Counted from the stretch's first letter, positions 1 through 9,202 are shown. The stretch is DNA of 64,000 bases from Shewanella glacialipiscicola (GCF_023283485.1 NZ_JAKILU010000003.1:124001-188000); one strand, 5' to 3'. Numbers and translations are program-made. The notes: a model not told the origin generated them from the letters alone.

Positions 1-234
1 GAAGAATCACGACATTTTTTAGAGTTTATGAACAAAGAATCGATAGGAACGAAAAGATACAATCGAACTTCGTCAGGTAGTCAGTATTATGATAATGAAA
101 GAGTGTTTTCACACTACTCCAATAGCATAATTTTTACTCAGCCCCAAAGAAACTACATCTATATCATTGACCCAAAAGCTAAAGAGGCTATTGGTTTCGT
201 TTTTAAAGACACAGCAGAGGCAGAAAATGGCTAA
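1..234 (+). CDS. Cassette-encoded hypothetical protein, 5' end outside the window
   Basis: The frame is open from base 1 to the TAA at 232-234. An internal ATG at 28 would give 68 residues, but the frame continues upstream without a stop (reading E-E-S-R-H-F-L-E-F before that Met), so the real start probably lies left of the window. The visible part is polar and basic, with a Y-I-Y-I-I-D-P segment followed by a beta-like G-F-V-F stretch, and has no signal peptide or membrane segment. I do not recognise the family. It is the payload of the first visible cassette, and its stop codon sits inside the start of the first attC, as is usual for cassettes. Confidence 0.55.
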   Translation, partial: EESRHFLEFMNKESIGTKRYNRTSSGSQYYDNERVFSHYSNSIIFTQPQRNYIYIIDPKAKEAIGFVFKDTAEAENG

Positions 235-300
235 CAAGGCACTGCTACGGAAAATTTACTCGCTGGCGCTCCTAAATTTCCGCAGAGTGCGGCGTTATGT
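230..300 (+). other. attC recombination site of cassette 1
   Basis: The site opens with GCTAAC at 230-235 and closes with GTTATGT at 294-300. The outer arms (AACAAGGCACT near 233 and AGTGCGGCGTT near 286) are imperfect inverted repeats. An inner pair (CGGAAAATTT and AAATTTCCG) extends the hairpin expected of a folded bottom-strand attC. The length is about 71 bp. Confidence 0.85.
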
Positions 301-337
301 TGGGGGAGAACGATAAATTAATAAAATTATTGATATT

Positions 338-766
338 ATGGTTCGTGTGGAAACAGGGATAACTTGCACGAGTGAGCTGGTCTTTTGGGCAATGGAAAGA
401 ATTTCAAATGATGAAATGTCTGATGGTCTATTAGAACTGGCAAGCTTGAAAAAGCCATCTGCATACGAAGCTTTAAAATTAGCCCATCAAGCCGCTAATG
501 AACTAGGAATTGCTCTACCTAATGAAAGTCAGTTGAAATTGCTAATTGCGAAAAATATTGCTGAAAATATTATTTCCGGAAAAATTGACCCAAATATTGG
601 CTGTTTGAAAATTGGTGAGCTAAATCAAGAGCTCGGGTGGCCTCAAGAATTATCAGGCTTTGGTCTTCTCGCTCATGAGCAAACAGATCATGAACACATC
701 GGAATCACCAGAGCTAGCATTATTCCTGATATTTTGAAAGAGGCTAATACTCTTTTGAAAACATAA
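338..766 (+). CDS. Cassette-encoded hypothetical protein, 142 aa
   Basis: This ORF fills cassette 2 (about 295-886) and ends in TAA at 764-766, inside the R box of the second attC. The product is soluble and mostly helical in appearance (K-P-S-A-Y-E-A-L-K-L-A-H-Q-A-A-N-E-L), with a glycine-rich C-terminal third. No signal peptide or membrane segment is seen. The ATG at 338 has no clear ribosome-binding site; an in-frame ATG at 392 is an alternative start. I do not recognise the family. Cassette genes often rely on an upstream promoter in the array, and none is obvious here. Confidence 0.6.
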   Translation: MVRVETGITCTSELVFWAMERISNDEMSDGLLELASLKKPSAYEALKLAHQAANELGIALPNESQLKLLIAKNIAENIISGKIDPNIGCLKIGELNQELGWPQELSGFGLLAHEQTDHEHIGITRASIIPDILKEANTLLKT

Positions 767-892
767 CAACGTGCTGCAACCCGCGCACTTCGTGCGCTGG
801 ACAGTTTATAAGTCGCGGCTTTGTGGTTTTGCTGCGCAAAAGTATTCCACAAAACCACAACTTACAAACTGCCGTTGAGCACGGCGTTATGT
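761..892 (+). other. attC recombination site of cassette 2
   Basis: Perfectly complementary boxes ACATAAC (761-767) and GTTATGT (886-892) bound the site. The next inward arms, near 768 (ACGTGCTG) and 876 (GAGCACGGCGTT), are imperfectly complementary. A long inner inverted repeat pairs ACAGTTTATAAGTCGCGG-like sequence near 801 with the CCACAACTTACAAACTGCC-like sequence near 856. At about 132 bp this is a long, highly structured attC. Confidence 0.85.
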
Positions 893-907
893 GCACAAGG
901 AGTTTCT

Positions 908-1096
908 GTGAGTAGTTTACAAAGTTATTATTTTTTAGGTTTTATTTTCTCATCTGCAATATTGAATATATTTATTGAAAATGAAAGTATTGGCATTAAG
1001 TTATTGTGCTTAACTTTGCTATTTACCACATTCATATTTGCTTCCTTATTCCACAATTTGAAAGCTAAAATAGAGAAGAATAACAAAGCAGAGTAA
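908..1096 (+). CDS. Cassette-encoded small membrane protein, 62 aa
   Basis: I place the start at the GTG at 908 because AAGGAG at 897-902 lies 5 bases upstream, just after the attC2 core. The open frame extends further upstream to 821, but that stretch is inside attC2. The product has two hydrophobic segments: roughly residues 6-20 (Y-F-L-G-F-I-F-S-S-A-I-L-N-I-F) and 28-45 (K-L-L-C-L-T-L-L-F-T-T-F-I-F). A short basic and acidic tail follows, typical of a two-pass inner-membrane miniprotein. The family is not recognised. The TAA at 1094-1096 falls 2 bases before the next attC box. Confidence 0.6.
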   Translation: MSSLQSYYFLGFIFSSAILNIFIENESIGIKLLCLTLLFTTFIFASLFHNLKAKIEKNNKAE

Positions 1097-1098
1097 TC

Positions 1099-1200
1099 AC
1101 ATAACAAGAACTTCAAACGAAACAAAAAAACAGTTGGTTAGGTTACGCTTCGCTTCACATTATAACCAACAATTTTTGTCCGCTTAAGTGGGCGTTATGT
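1099..1200 (+). other. attC recombination site of cassette 3
   Basis: ACATAAC at 1099-1105 and GTTATGT at 1194-1200 are perfect complements. Internally, GTTGGTTAGGTTA near 1133 and TATAACCAAC near 1161 form an inverted repeat, consistent with a folded attC of about 102 bp. Confidence 0.85.
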
Positions 1201-1218
1201 GTCAAAAGTGCCGAGATT

Positions 1219-1455
1219 ATGAAACGTATAAAAGAAGATGAAGTAAAAAATCAGGTCGTCTCAGATTTCGGTATGACTTTCTAGTTATTCGTAAAAACGG
1301 GGGATCATGCAATCGGCAATGCCGTTGATTATCCCTTGTTGAAAATATATGCCGATGATGAAACTGAAGAGAAATATCTTGAAATATCATCTGGTGGACA
1401 GCTAATTCTGAAGTGGTCAACTAAATTTGGCCACGGATTCAATCGGGCGCAGTAG
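1219..1455 (+). pseudogene. Interrupted cassette ORF (amber codon 22)
   Basis: A single frame runs from ATG 1219 to TAG 1453-1455 (78 codons before the stop) except for an in-frame TAG at 1282-1284. The two parts read M-K-R-I-K-E-D-E-V-K-N-Q-V-V-S-D-F-G-M-T-F, then L-F-V-K-T-G-D-H-A-I-G-N-A and onward to H-G-F-N-R-A-Q. A TGG to TAG change is the simplest explanation. It occupies the cassette position after attC3 and has no attC of its own downstream. The family is not recognised; the gene is probably dead unless the stop is read through. Confidence 0.55.
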
Positions 1456-1550
1456 AATCAAGCATATGTGACGATTTAGTATCGAACTGTATTCCCCTCC
1501 CAGCATTGAGCTTGTTGCACTGGTTAAAAGGCTGTGGTTAAAGCGAGTGC

Positions 1551-2708
1551 TTAAGATTGCTGCGGTGAGATCTGGTAAATTTTTGATTTAGCTTCATCGG
1601 TCACAAGATAAATTAGTCCATCTGGCCCTTGCACGACTGAGCGTAATCTTTGCCCCAGTTCGGTTTTTAGCAGGCGCTCTTCTTTAATAATCTTGTCACC
1701 ATCAAGCACTAAACGCACCAGTGTTTTTTCTTTTAGGCTGGCGAGTAAAATATTATTTTGCCACTGTGGAAATTTATCACCTGTGTAAAACATAAAGCCC
1801 GCGGTGGCAATGGAAGGTACCCATTTATAGACAGGTTGCTCCATTCCCGTTTTGTGGGTTCCTTCGCCAATTTTACCGCCGCCATAATTCTCACCATAGG
1901 TAATCACAGGCCAACCATAGTTTTTGGCCGCTTGGTCGATATTGAGTTCATCGCCGCCCTGCGGGCCATGCTCGCCAGTCCATAATACTTTACTGATAGG
2001 ATTAATGGCTGCGCCTTGGATATTACGGTGACCAATCGACCAGATCTCTGGCAAAGCGCCAGCCATATTGACGAAGGGGTTATTCTGAGGCACAGAGCCG
2101 TCGGCATTAATCCGCACGACTTTGCCTAAATGATTGTCTAATGTTTGGGCGCTATCTTTTTCGCTGTAGCGGTCGCCAAGCGTGATAAACAGTGTACCGT
2201 CAGGTGCCCACACTAAACGAGATCCAAAATGGTGGCTGCTATCTATTTTGGGTTGCTGGCTAAAAACGCGGGTGAGATTTTCAAGTTTGTTACCATTGAG
2301 CGTGGCAAAACTGACTGCTGTGCTATTGAGAGAGCTTGCCTCACCTTCAGCGGGTTCTGAATAACTGAAATAGATTTTTTTGCTGGTGGCAAAATCTGGC
2401 ACAAGTACCACATCAAGTAAACCACCTTGACCCTTGGCATACATCGGCGGTAAACCCGTTAAGGGTTCACCCACTTCGCCTGCGGTGCTGACAATCCGCA
2501 TTCTGCCGGCGCGTTCAGTCACCAGCATGCTGCCGTCGGGTAAAAATGCCATACCCCAGATATTTTCTAACCCTTCAGCGATGGTTTTTATCTGGATATT
2601 TCCCGCTTCTGTTTTGACGTTAAGTGGGGCAGCGCGAGTGACTTCAGCGTAAACCTCTGCTTGGAATGTAAAAAGACACAGGGCAAGAGTTAAGGTGGTC
2701 CGTTTCAT
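1551..2708 (-). CDS. PQQ-dependent aldose sugar dehydrogenase (Asd/YliI-type)
   Basis: This 385-aa protein carries a Sec signal peptide (about residues 1-21, ending in A-E-V-Y-A) and then a six-bladed propeller of the glucose/sorbosone dehydrogenase family. Family landmarks visible are the N-terminal G-L-E-N-I-W-G-M-A-F-L-P-D-G motif, D-S-S-H-H-F-G-S-R with the catalytic-base His region, G-H-R-N-I-Q-G and W-T-G-E-H-G-P-Q-G-G-D-E. Such enzymes oxidise aldoses in the periplasm with PQQ and pass electrons to the respiratory chain. No PQQ synthesis genes are in the window, so cofactor supply is unknown. It is the first backbone gene next to the cassette array and is transcribed towards it. Confidence 0.85.
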   Translation of the reverse strand: MKRTTLTLALCLFTFQAEVYAEVTRAAPLNVKTEAGNIQIKTIAEGLENIWGMAFLPDGSMLVTERAGRMRIVSTAGEVGEPLTGLPPMYAKGQGGLLDVVLVPDFATSKKIYFSYSEPAEGEASSLNSTAVSFATLNGNKLENLTRVFSQQPKIDSSHHFGSRLVWAPDGTLFITLGDRYSEKDSAQTLDNHLGKVVRINADGSVPQNNPFVNMAGALPEIWSIGHRNIQGAAINPISKVLWTGEHGPQGGDELNIDQAAKNYGWPVITYGENYGGGKIGEGTHKTGMEQPVYKWVPSIATAGFMFYTGDKFPQWQNNILLASLKEKTLVRLVLDGDKIIKEERLLKTELGQRLRSVVQGPDGLIYLVTDEAKSKIYQISPQQS

Positions 2709-2842
2709 AGCTATCCTTTAGTAACAGTGCTTTCCTAAATGCTAGGGCAGGGTAATAAAAAATCGGTAACATACGCGCAGTTTATCGGCATAGTGGATCA
2801 CGTATAAAAGCAAACGTATAAAAAGCCTAATGTATGAACAAC

Positions 2843-3604
2843 CTAGCGTATAAAAAAGCCTAGTGCCATCGTTAAACCTACGATGACAATAAAGCCGCGC
2901 AGTAAAGGTTGTGAAATACGATAAGCCAGCACTGCGCCCACATAACCGCCGATTATTGCCATAATGGCAAGCAGCAACAGATATTGTCCATCGATGACAT
3001 TACCCAATGCATAAATCACTACAGCAATAGCGGTGAGTAGAGCGGATATTAAATTTTTAAGTCCGTTCATCCCATGTAGATTGGTTTGACCCATCAGCCC
3101 AAAGCTGGCGAGTAAGATAATACCTAAGCCGCCATTAAAATAACCACCATAAATACACACCGCGGCTAGCATTAAAAGCGCTGTTATTGGGCGTAATGCC
3201 GGCGTAGAAGAGGTGCTCATGCCTTGCAATGCCATTCTTCTCTTGATTAGCCAAGGGCCAATAATAAAGGCTGCAGTGGCCAGTAAAATTAGCCAAGGGA
3301 TCAGTGTTGCGAACACTTGCTCGCTGGTGGTTAATAAAATGCCTGCACCAATACTGCCGCCGATGAGGGCAATCAAGATGAGATTTTTAAAGCTAAGGCT
3401 GGCCGGATATTCGATATCTTTTCTAAAGCGCCAAGCACTGGCGATATAACCGGGGAGTAGTGCTGCGGTTCCCGTGGCATTGGCTGCAATTGGCGGCACA
3501 CCAACGAACACTAATGCTAAAAGCGTAATAAAGCTGCCACCGCCTGCTACGGCATTGAGCATGCCACCTAAAAAACCTGCAAGTGCAATAATAAGCCAGT
3601 CCAT
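2843..3604 (-). CDS. TauE/SafE (TSUP) family membrane permease
   Basis: The 253-aa protein is almost entirely hydrophobic, with about eight predicted membrane segments. It carries the family's N-terminal G-F-L-G-G-M-L-N-A-V-A-G-G-G-S-F motif and a related repeat in the second half (G-G-Y-F-N-G-G-L-G-I). TSUP proteins are proposed exporters or importers of sulfite, sulfonates or other organic anions; the substrate here cannot be read from the sequence. It lies between the sugar dehydrogenase and the sco genes with gaps of over 100 bp on both sides, so it is probably a single-gene unit. Confidence 0.85.
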   Translation of the reverse strand: MDWLIIALAGFLGGMLNAVAGGGSFITLLALVFVGVPPIAANATGTAALLPGYIASAWRFRKDIEYPASLSFKNLILIALIGGSIGAGILLTTSEQVFATLIPWLILLATAAFIIGPWLIKRRMALQGMSTSSTPALRPITALLMLAAVCIYGGYFNGGLGIILLASFGLMGQTNLHGMNGLKNLISALLTAIAVVIYALGNVIDGQYLLLLAIMAIIGGYVGAVLAYRISQPLLRGFIVIVGLTMALGFFIR

Positions 3605-3761
3605 AGAAAAATCCTTTGGGCAATTAGTCAGTTTATCTGAGAGCTAACAAGGTGTTTGTCGTTATGGGCCAATCTAAAAACATTACCCTAGCAGGATGAT
3701 TTGGGTATTGGAAGTTAAGTATTAACTGGAGGTGACGTTTGATACCGGAGCGCTTGATAAA

Positions 3762-3792
3762 TATAAAAAGCCTAGAGACACTCTCTAGGCTT
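3762..3792 (-). terminator. Rho-independent terminator of the liu-sco operon
   Basis: Arms of 11 bp (3768-3778 and 3782-3792) flank a 3-nt loop. On the minus strand the stem is followed by TTTTTATAT. It lies 38 bp after the scoB stop codon. Confidence 0.85.
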
Positions 3793-3829
3793 AGGTCAGC
3801 AAAGCGGACAACAAGATGAAAGTTAAGGC

Positions 3830-4486
3830 TTAAAATGTCATCTCTGGTACATGCTCTGGCATGATTAACTTGCCAGCGGTTTTGCTGACGATTTCATCAA
3901 CACTCACGCCAGGAGCGCGCTCTAAAAGATGAAATGCGCCATCTTTTATTTCGATAAAGGCTAAATCGGTGACAACACGTTTGATACAGCCGTAACCTGT
4001 CAGTGGCAATTCACACACGCTTAGTAGTTTAGAATTACCGTATTTGTCGGCGTGCATCATAGTCACGATAATGTTTTCAGCGCCGGCGACTAAATCCATC
4101 GCGCCGCCCATGCCTTTAATTAATTTTCCGGGGATCATCCACGAGGCGATAGAGCCGTTAACATCGACCTCGAAGGCGCCCAGAACCGTTAAATCCACGT
4201 GGCCGCCACGGATCATGGCAAAACTTTCCGCCGATGAGAAAAACGAGGCACCTTTGACTGCGGTAACCGTTTGTTTGCCGGCGTTGATTAAATCAGGGTC
4301 TATGGTGTCTTCAGTGGGGAATTCGCCCATGCCTAATAAACCATTTTCTGATTGCAACATGACTTCCATGCCGCTTGGAATATAGTTAGCCACCAGTGTA
4401 GGAATACCAATACCTAGGTTGACGTAGTAACCGTCTTTTAATTCTTTGGCGACGCGTTGAGCCAGTTGTTCTCTTGATAATGCCAT
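3830..4486 (-). CDS. scoB: 3-oxoacid CoA-transferase subunit B
   Basis: The 218-aa product matches the beta subunit of succinyl-CoA:3-ketoacid (acetoacetate) CoA-transferases. Near residues 46-54 it has the S-E-N-G-L-L-G-M-G motif, whose Glu forms the covalent CoA thioester. An L-G-I-G-I-P-T-L-V motif is N-terminal, and G-G-A-M-D-L-V is central. With the alpha subunit it moves CoA onto acetoacetate, the end product of leucine breakdown. It is the last gene of the operon, 45 bp after scoA, and is followed by a strong terminator. An atoA-type name would also fit; substrate preference is inferred from context. Confidence 0.92.
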   Translation of the reverse strand: MALSREQLAQRVAKELKDGYYVNLGIGIPTLVANYIPSGMEVMLQSENGLLGMGEFPTEDTIDPDLINAGKQTVTAVKGASFFSSAESFAMIRGGHVDLTVLGAFEVDVNGSIASWMIPGKLIKGMGGAMDLVAGAENIIVTMMHADKYGNSKLLSVCELPLTGYGCIKRVVTDLAFIEIKDGAFHLLERAPGVSVDEIVSKTAGKLIMPEHVPEMTF

Positions 4487-4531
4487 GATACTTATCCTTT
4501 GATATCCGTTCTTTAATCCGCAGTACGATGC

Positions 4532-5236
4532 TTATTTAGCCGCTTTTACAGTGCGCTGCTCGATACGTTTCTCGAACGAGCCTTGAATCACGCGGTTAAC
4601 ATAAATGCCCGGCGTATGGATATGATCGGGATCTAGCTCGCCCGGCTCGACAATAAACTCGGCCTCAACCACGGTAATTTTACCGGCGGTCGCCATCATA
4701 GGATTAAAGTTGGCGGCGGTTTTACGAAACACCAGATTACCCATGGTATCGGCTTTCCATGCGCGCACTAAGGCAAAATCAGCGCTGAGTGACTCTTCTA
4801 ATACGTAATGGCGACCTTTGATTTCGCGGGTTTCTTTACCATCAGCTATCGGCGTGCCGTAGCCCGTTGCGGTGAAAAATGCCGGAATACCTGCGCCACC
4901 TGCGCGGATTTTTTCCGCTAGCGTACCTTGGGGAGTCAAAATCACGTTCAATTCGCCAGAGAGCATTTGCTGTTCAAAGGTAGCGTTCTCGCCTACATAA
5001 GATGCGATCATCGTCGCGATTTGGTGATGTTTTAACAGTAAACCTAGGCCAAAATCATCAACGCCAGCATTGTTTGAAATCGCCGTTAAGCCTTTAACAC
5101 CCATATTAACCATTTGATTGATTAAGCCTTCTGGAATGCCGCATAGGCCAAAGCCGCCGACCATTATGGTCATATCGTTAGATAAGCCTTTCAATGCTTC
5201 TTCATAGCTGCTGACGACTTTATTGAGTCCTGCCAT
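4532..5236 (-). CDS. scoA: 3-oxoacid CoA-transferase subunit A
   Basis: The 234-aa alpha subunit shows the family's glycine-rich [10 protein letters not shown] motif near residue 28 and the [13 protein letters not shown] motif in the middle. The ATG at 5236 is preceded by AGAGGA at good spacing. It forms the heteromeric acetoacetate CoA-transferase with the next gene and lies about 60 bp after the HMG-CoA lyase gene. That order links acetoacetate production directly to its reactivation as acetoacetyl-CoA. Confidence 0.92.
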   Translation of the reverse strand: MAGLNKVVSSYEEALKGLSNDMTIMVGGFGLCGIPEGLINQMVNMGVKGLTAISNNAGVDDFGLGLLLKHHQIATMIASYVGENATFEQQMLSGELNVILTPQGTLAEKIRAGGAGIPAFFTATGYGTPIADGKETREIKGRHYVLEESLSADFALVRAWKADTMGNLVFRKTAANFNPMMATAGKITVVEAEFIVEPGELDPDHIHTPGIYVNRVIQGSFEKRIEQRTVKAAK

Positions 5237-5297
5237 TGTGATGTCCTCTTATATACGCGCTAAATATCAGTATTTTTTGTTCTATTTGGTTATTGTT

Positions 5298-6242
5298 TTA
5301 TTTGGCTAATAGGGCCGTGGCGACTTTTGAACCATTTTTGCGGTTCAATTGGGTGCTGATAGCTTGACCCGCTAACGCGAGTTTTTGTAACTCGATACCT
5401 GTCTCTAATCCCATACCGTGCAGCATATACACTAAGTCTTCGGTGGCTAAATTGCCCGATGCGCCTTTGGCATAAGGGCATCCACCAAGACCGGCTACGG
5501 AGGAGTCAAATACTCGCACGCCTAAATCTAAGCAGGCCAAAATGTTGGCGAGTGCTTGGCCATAGGTGTCGTGAAAGTGCAGTGCCAGTTTATCAACCGG
5601 TACGCGCTCGCCCACGGTTTGCAGCATTCTACGGGCTTTTTGCGGCGTGCCGATACCGATAGTGTCGCCGAGTGATATTTCGTAACAGCCCATTTTATAA
5701 AGGATTTCAGACACGCGGGCCACTTCACTGACCGCAATCTCACCTTCGTAGGGGCAACCCAGCACGCAGGACACATAGCCGCGCACCGGAATATTGTGTT
5801 TTTTTGCTAATTCCATCAAAGGGATAAAGCGTTCAATTGATTCTTCTATTGAGCAGTTGATATTGCGCTGACTAAAGCTTTGTGAGGCAGCGCCAAATAT
5901 CGCCACCTCACTGGCTTTTGCATTCAGTGCCAGTTCAAAACCTTTAACGTTGGGCGTGAGTGCGCTATACACCACGCCGCTTTGACGCTGTATTTGCGCT
6001 AATACATCGGCTGAATCAGCCATTTGTGGCACCCATTTAGGTGACACAAAGCTGCCGACTTCGATGCGCTTAAGCCCTGCATCTGCCAGAGATTCAATTA
6101 AAGCGACTTTAGCCGCGGTGGGTACGGCGACTTCATTTTGCAGTCCGTCGCGTGCGCCCATCTCAAAAATGCTCACGCTGTCACTTTGAGGTTTTTTACC
6201 CCAACCTGTTTGTTTGCTGCTATCACTCGTTTTCCAAGACAT
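5298..6242 (-). CDS. liuE: Hydroxymethylglutaryl-CoA lyase
   Basis: This 314-aa TIM-barrel enzyme splits HMG-CoA into acetyl-CoA and acetoacetate, the last carbon-cleaving step of leucine degradation. Motifs include [11 protein letters not shown] near residue 27 and [14 protein letters not shown], which holds the active-site Cys of the lyase signature; H-F-H-D-T-Y-G supplies metal ligands. Its ATG is separated by one base from the stop codon of the upstream carboxylase gene, so the two are translationally coupled. The gene is also named mvaB in related genomes. Confidence 0.95.
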   Translation of the reverse strand: MSWKTSDSSKQTGWGKKPQSDSVSIFEMGARDGLQNEVAVPTAAKVALIESLADAGLKRIEVGSFVSPKWVPQMADSADVLAQIQRQSGVVYSALTPNVKGFELALNAKASEVAIFGAASQSFSQRNINCSIEESIERFIPLMELAKKHNIPVRGYVSCVLGCPYEGEIAVSEVARVSEILYKMGCYEISLGDTIGIGTPQKARRMLQTVGERVPVDKLALHFHDTYGQALANILACLDLGVRVFDSSVAGLGGCPYAKGASGNLATEDLVYMLHGMGLETGIELQKLALAGQAISTQLNRKNGSKVATALLAK

Positions 6243-6243
6243 C

Positions 6244-8301
6244 TTAAGCTTCCTTGCTCGCTATTTGCTCGTCGTCAGATGCTAATAATGGCTCTAGCGG
6301 CTCAACATTGAGCAAGGTTGTACCATCGGTTACCAGCTCGCCGGCCTTAAAGTAGAATTCAGTGACAGTGCCATCAAAGGGCGCTTCGATGGTGTATTCC
6401 ATTTTCATGGCTTCCATCACCAATAAGCCTTGGCCCGCTTTGACTTCGCTGCCCACATCAACTAAATGGGTCACGACTGTACCGTTCATCGGTGCTTTTA
6501 ATTTGTCTGCGCTGCTGGCTTGTTCTTCAACAACGACAGTTTGCACTGCTTTAAAGTGATAACTGCCAGAAGGTAAAAATAGCGTAAAGTCATCGCCCTG
6601 TACGCTCACTGGCACTTTACTCTTATGGCCGTTGATTTCGGCGAGCAGTAAGTCTTGTTTCAGTTCACCATTTAAAATCCAGTCCTGGCCGTGCAGTGGT
6701 AGCTGATACATGCCGCCTAAATCGAGCATTACTAACTGCTGCAATTCATGGGCGTCATCGAGCAGGGTAATATTGTGTTGGCTACAACTGTTAAGTCTAA
6801 AGCCACTCACTTGACCCCAAGGCGAGTAAGGATCAGCGCTGTTAATGGCCAATGCTTTAGCGGCTTCTTTACGGGCAAGCACTTGATACAGCGCGGCAAA
6901 GGCAAGCGCAGTATCGGCTTCGCTCGAGGCCGTACCAATTAAGGTATCGCCATAACGGCCAATAAAGTCAGTGCTAAAGTCGGCATTGGCAAATGCTGGG
7001 TGCTCGGCAATGTTCGCCAAAAACTCAATGTTGTGCTTAAGGCCGCTGATTTGATACGACTCTAAGGCATGCACTAAACGTTGCAGGGCGCGCGGGCGGG
7101 ATTCATCCCAGACAATAAGCTTGGCAATCATAGGATCATAGAAGTTACTGATCACATCGTTTTCGCGAATGCCTGAATCGATACGGACAAACTTACTTTG
7201 CTCGGGTTCGCGTAGAAAATTGAGCTTACCACTGGCGGGTAAAAACTCATTTTGTGGATCTTCGGCATAAATTCGCACTTCAAATGAATGGCCGTGAATA
7301 CGCACTTCATCTTGCTTAAGGGGCAGAGGCTGACCGCTGGCGACCAGCAATTGCCATTTCACTAAATCTTGGCCAGTGACCATTTCAGTTACGGGATGCT
7401 CCACCTGTAGACGGGTGTTCATCTCCATGAAATAGAAGCTATTGTCCGTATCTAGCAGAAATTCTATCGTGCCAGCGCCAACATAATCGATGGCTTTAGC
7501 TGCTGCCACTGCCGCTGCACCCATCTGGGCGCGCAGTGTATCGCTTAACCCTGGAGCTGGTGCTTCCTCAACCACTTTTTGGTGGCGACGTTGAATTGAG
7601 CAATCGCGATCTGACAGGTAAATGGCATTGCCAAAGGTGTCGGCAAACACTTGCACTTCGACGTGGCGCGGCTGGCGTAAATAGCGCTCCATCAATAACT
7701 TATCGTTACCAAAAGAAGAGGCCGCCTCACGGCGCGCCGAGTTAACGGCTTCCATGATTTCACCTTCGTTCTCGACGATACGCATGCCTTTACCGCCGCC
7801 GCCATAGGCCGCTTTAATCAGCATAGGGAAGCCGATTTTCAGCGCTTCAGCTTTTAGCACTGCATCACTCTGGTCATCACCATGATAACCGGGTACTAAC
7901 GGCACGTTTGCCGCTGTCATAATCGATTTGGCGGCACTTTTGCTGCCCATGGCATCGATAGCATCACTGCCTGGGCCAACAAAGGCGATGCCTGCAGCCT
8001 CACATTTACGGGCAAAGTCGGCGTTTTCTGATAAAAATCCGTAACCTGGATGAATAGCTTGTGCACCGGCTTTTTTGGCGATGTCGATAATCAAATCGCC
8101 CTTTAAATAGGAGTCTGCTGGCGCGCTGCCGCCTAAGTAGAAAGACTCGTCGGCCATGGCGACATGGCGCGCTTCTTTATCGGCATCGGAATATAAAGCA
8201 ACGGTGCGAACGCCCATGGCATGGGCAGTTTTGATGATGCGGCAGGCAATTTCACCCCGGTTAGCAATTAATAGTTTGGTAAACATGTGCTTAGTAGACA
8301 T
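6244..8301 (-). CDS. liuD: Methylcrotonyl-CoA carboxylase biotin-containing subunit
   Basis: The 685-aa alpha subunit has an N-terminal biotin carboxylase ([13 protein letters not shown] at about 10-22, the ATP-grasp G-G-G-G-K-G-M-R near 165, and [14 protein letters not shown]). It ends in a biotinyl carrier domain with A-M-K-M, where the biotinylated Lys is about residue 633. With LiuB it carboxylates 3-methylcrotonyl-CoA. The ATG at 8301 directly follows the stop codon of liuC and has GGAG 8 bases upstream. A second Met five codons on is possible but has weaker spacing. Confidence 0.95.
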   Translation of the reverse strand: MSTKHMFTKLLIANRGEIACRIIKTAHAMGVRTVALYSDADKEARHVAMADESFYLGGSAPADSYLKGDLIIDIAKKAGAQAIHPGYGFLSENADFARKCEAAGIAFVGPGSDAIDAMGSKSAAKSIMTAANVPLVPGYHGDDQSDAVLKAEALKIGFPMLIKAAYGGGGKGMRIVENEGEIMEAVNSARREAASSFGNDKLLMERYLRQPRHVEVQVFADTFGNAIYLSDRDCSIQRRHQKVVEEAPAPGLSDTLRAQMGAAAVAAAKAIDYVGAGTIEFLLDTDNSFYFMEMNTRLQVEHPVTEMVTGQDLVKWQLLVASGQPLPLKQDEVRIHGHSFEVRIYAEDPQNEFLPASGKLNFLREPEQSKFVRIDSGIRENDVISNFYDPMIAKLIVWDESRPRALQRLVHALESYQISGLKHNIEFLANIAEHPAFANADFSTDFIGRYGDTLIGTASSEADTALAFAALYQVLARKEAAKALAINSADPYSPWGQVSGFRLNSCSQHNITLLDDAHELQQLVMLDLGGMYQLPLHGQDWILNGELKQDLLLAEINGHKSKVPVSVQGDDFTLFLPSGSYHFKAVQTVVVEEQASSADKLKAPMNGTVVTHLVDVGSEVKAGQGLLVMEAMKMEYTIEAPFDGTVTEFYFKAGELVTDGTTLLNVEPLEPLLASDDEQIASKEA

Positions 8302-9156
8302 CTAACGTGCTCCTTGGGTTTCACTTGGCTCTGGCGTTGCCGCGGTTTGCAGCCAGTTCGGCTGACGTTTTTCAAAAAAAGCGTTTAAGCCTTCTTGGCC
8401 CTCAGTCGATACCCTAATGCGCGCGATACGCTCGCTAGTGTAATCAATGGCGTCTTGGTCTATCACGCCATCTTCAAGGCGCGATAGCAGTGTTTTTACC
8501 CACGCCATGCCTTGTGGGCTATTGGCCAGCAGCGCGTCGATAATCGGCTTAGCTGCGGCGTCTAAGTCATCACAGATTTCACTGATAACATTAAGCTTAA
8601 GGGCGGTTTCTGCACTAAAACGTTCGGCCGTTAACATGTAGCGGCGCGAGGCACGGTTACCCATAGCGCGGGCAACGTAAGGGCTTATCACCGCCGGAAT
8701 TAATCCGAGTTTAACTTCGCTTAAACAAAAGCTGGCGCGGCTTGTAGCGATAGCGATATCACTAGCGCAAATCAGCCCCAGTGCGCCGCCAAAGGCTGCG
8801 CCTTGCACTAATGCAATGGTGGGCTTAGGAAAGGTGTCTAAATCCTGCATCAGTTTAGCGAGGGCTTTGGCATCATTTAGATTTTGCTCAAAGTCCATTT
8901 TGGCTTGTTTACGCATCCAATTGAGATCGGCGCCGGCGCTGAAATTTTTGCCATTGGCTTTGAGTACCAGCACTTGGCATTGCTTGTGCTCAGCAAAATA
9001 GCTAAGGACGCTAATCATCTCGCTAATCATCACTTCATCGAAGGCGTTGTGCACTTCTGCTCGGTTAAGGATTAACTCTGCAACGCCGTTATTGAGAGCG
9101 TAGCTCACGTGTTGTAAGTTGCTTAACGTGTGTGGTATTGGTTGTGAACTTGTCAT
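8302..9156 (-). CDS. liuC: Methylglutaconyl-CoA hydratase (enoyl-CoA hydratase family)
   Basis: This crotonase-fold enzyme hydrates 3-methylglutaconyl-CoA to HMG-CoA. Visible features are A-E-V-H-N-A-F-D near residue 33, the oxyanion-hole segments K-N-F-S-A-G-A-D-L-N-W-M and Q-G-A-A-F-G-G-A-L-G-L, and a catalytic Glu region L-S-E-V-K-L-G-L-I-P-A. I start it at the ATG at 9156 (284 aa), which has AGGGA eight bases upstream. An in-frame ATG at 9186 lacks a good ribosome site. It sits between the two carboxylase subunit genes and abuts liuD. Confidence 0.92.
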   Translation of the reverse strand: MTSSQPIPHTLSNLQHVSYALNNGVAELILNRAEVHNAFDEVMISEMISVLSYFAEHKQCQVLVLKANGKNFSAGADLNWMRKQAKMDFEQNLNDAKALAKLMQDLDTFPKPTIALVQGAAFGGALGLICASDIAIATSRASFCLSEVKLGLIPAVISPYVARAMGNRASRRYMLTAERFSAETALKLNVISEICDDLDAAAKPIIDALLANSPQGMAWVKTLLSRLEDGVIDQDAIDYTSERIARIRVSTEGQEGLNAFFEKRQPNWLQTAATPEPSETQGAR

Positions 9157-9202
9157 GGTCGTTTCCCTATCTTGTTGACATGTCATTATCTACACGCATG
9201 AA

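Larger units (their letters stand above)
1..1455 (+). mobile_element. Distal part of an integron gene-cassette array
   Basis: Three attC-like sites (230-300, 761-892, 1099-1200) each begin at or just after a stop codon and end in a GTTATGT core box, and each separates one short plus-strand ORF from the next. With recombination after the G of the core, cassette boundaries fall at about 294/295, 886/887 and 1194/1195, giving complete cassettes of about 592 and 308 bp. All cassettes point the same way, so the integrase and attI should lie left of the window; no intI gene is visible here. The last cassette, after 1195, shows no closing attC before the chromosomal sugar dehydrogenase gene, so the array appears to end in a decayed cassette. 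Confidence 0.85.

Noticed and set aside
821..907. Upstream part of the open frame leading into the 62-aa cassette protein
   Set aside because: It lies inside the second attC hairpin, has no ribosome site, and the GTG at 908 has a consensus one.
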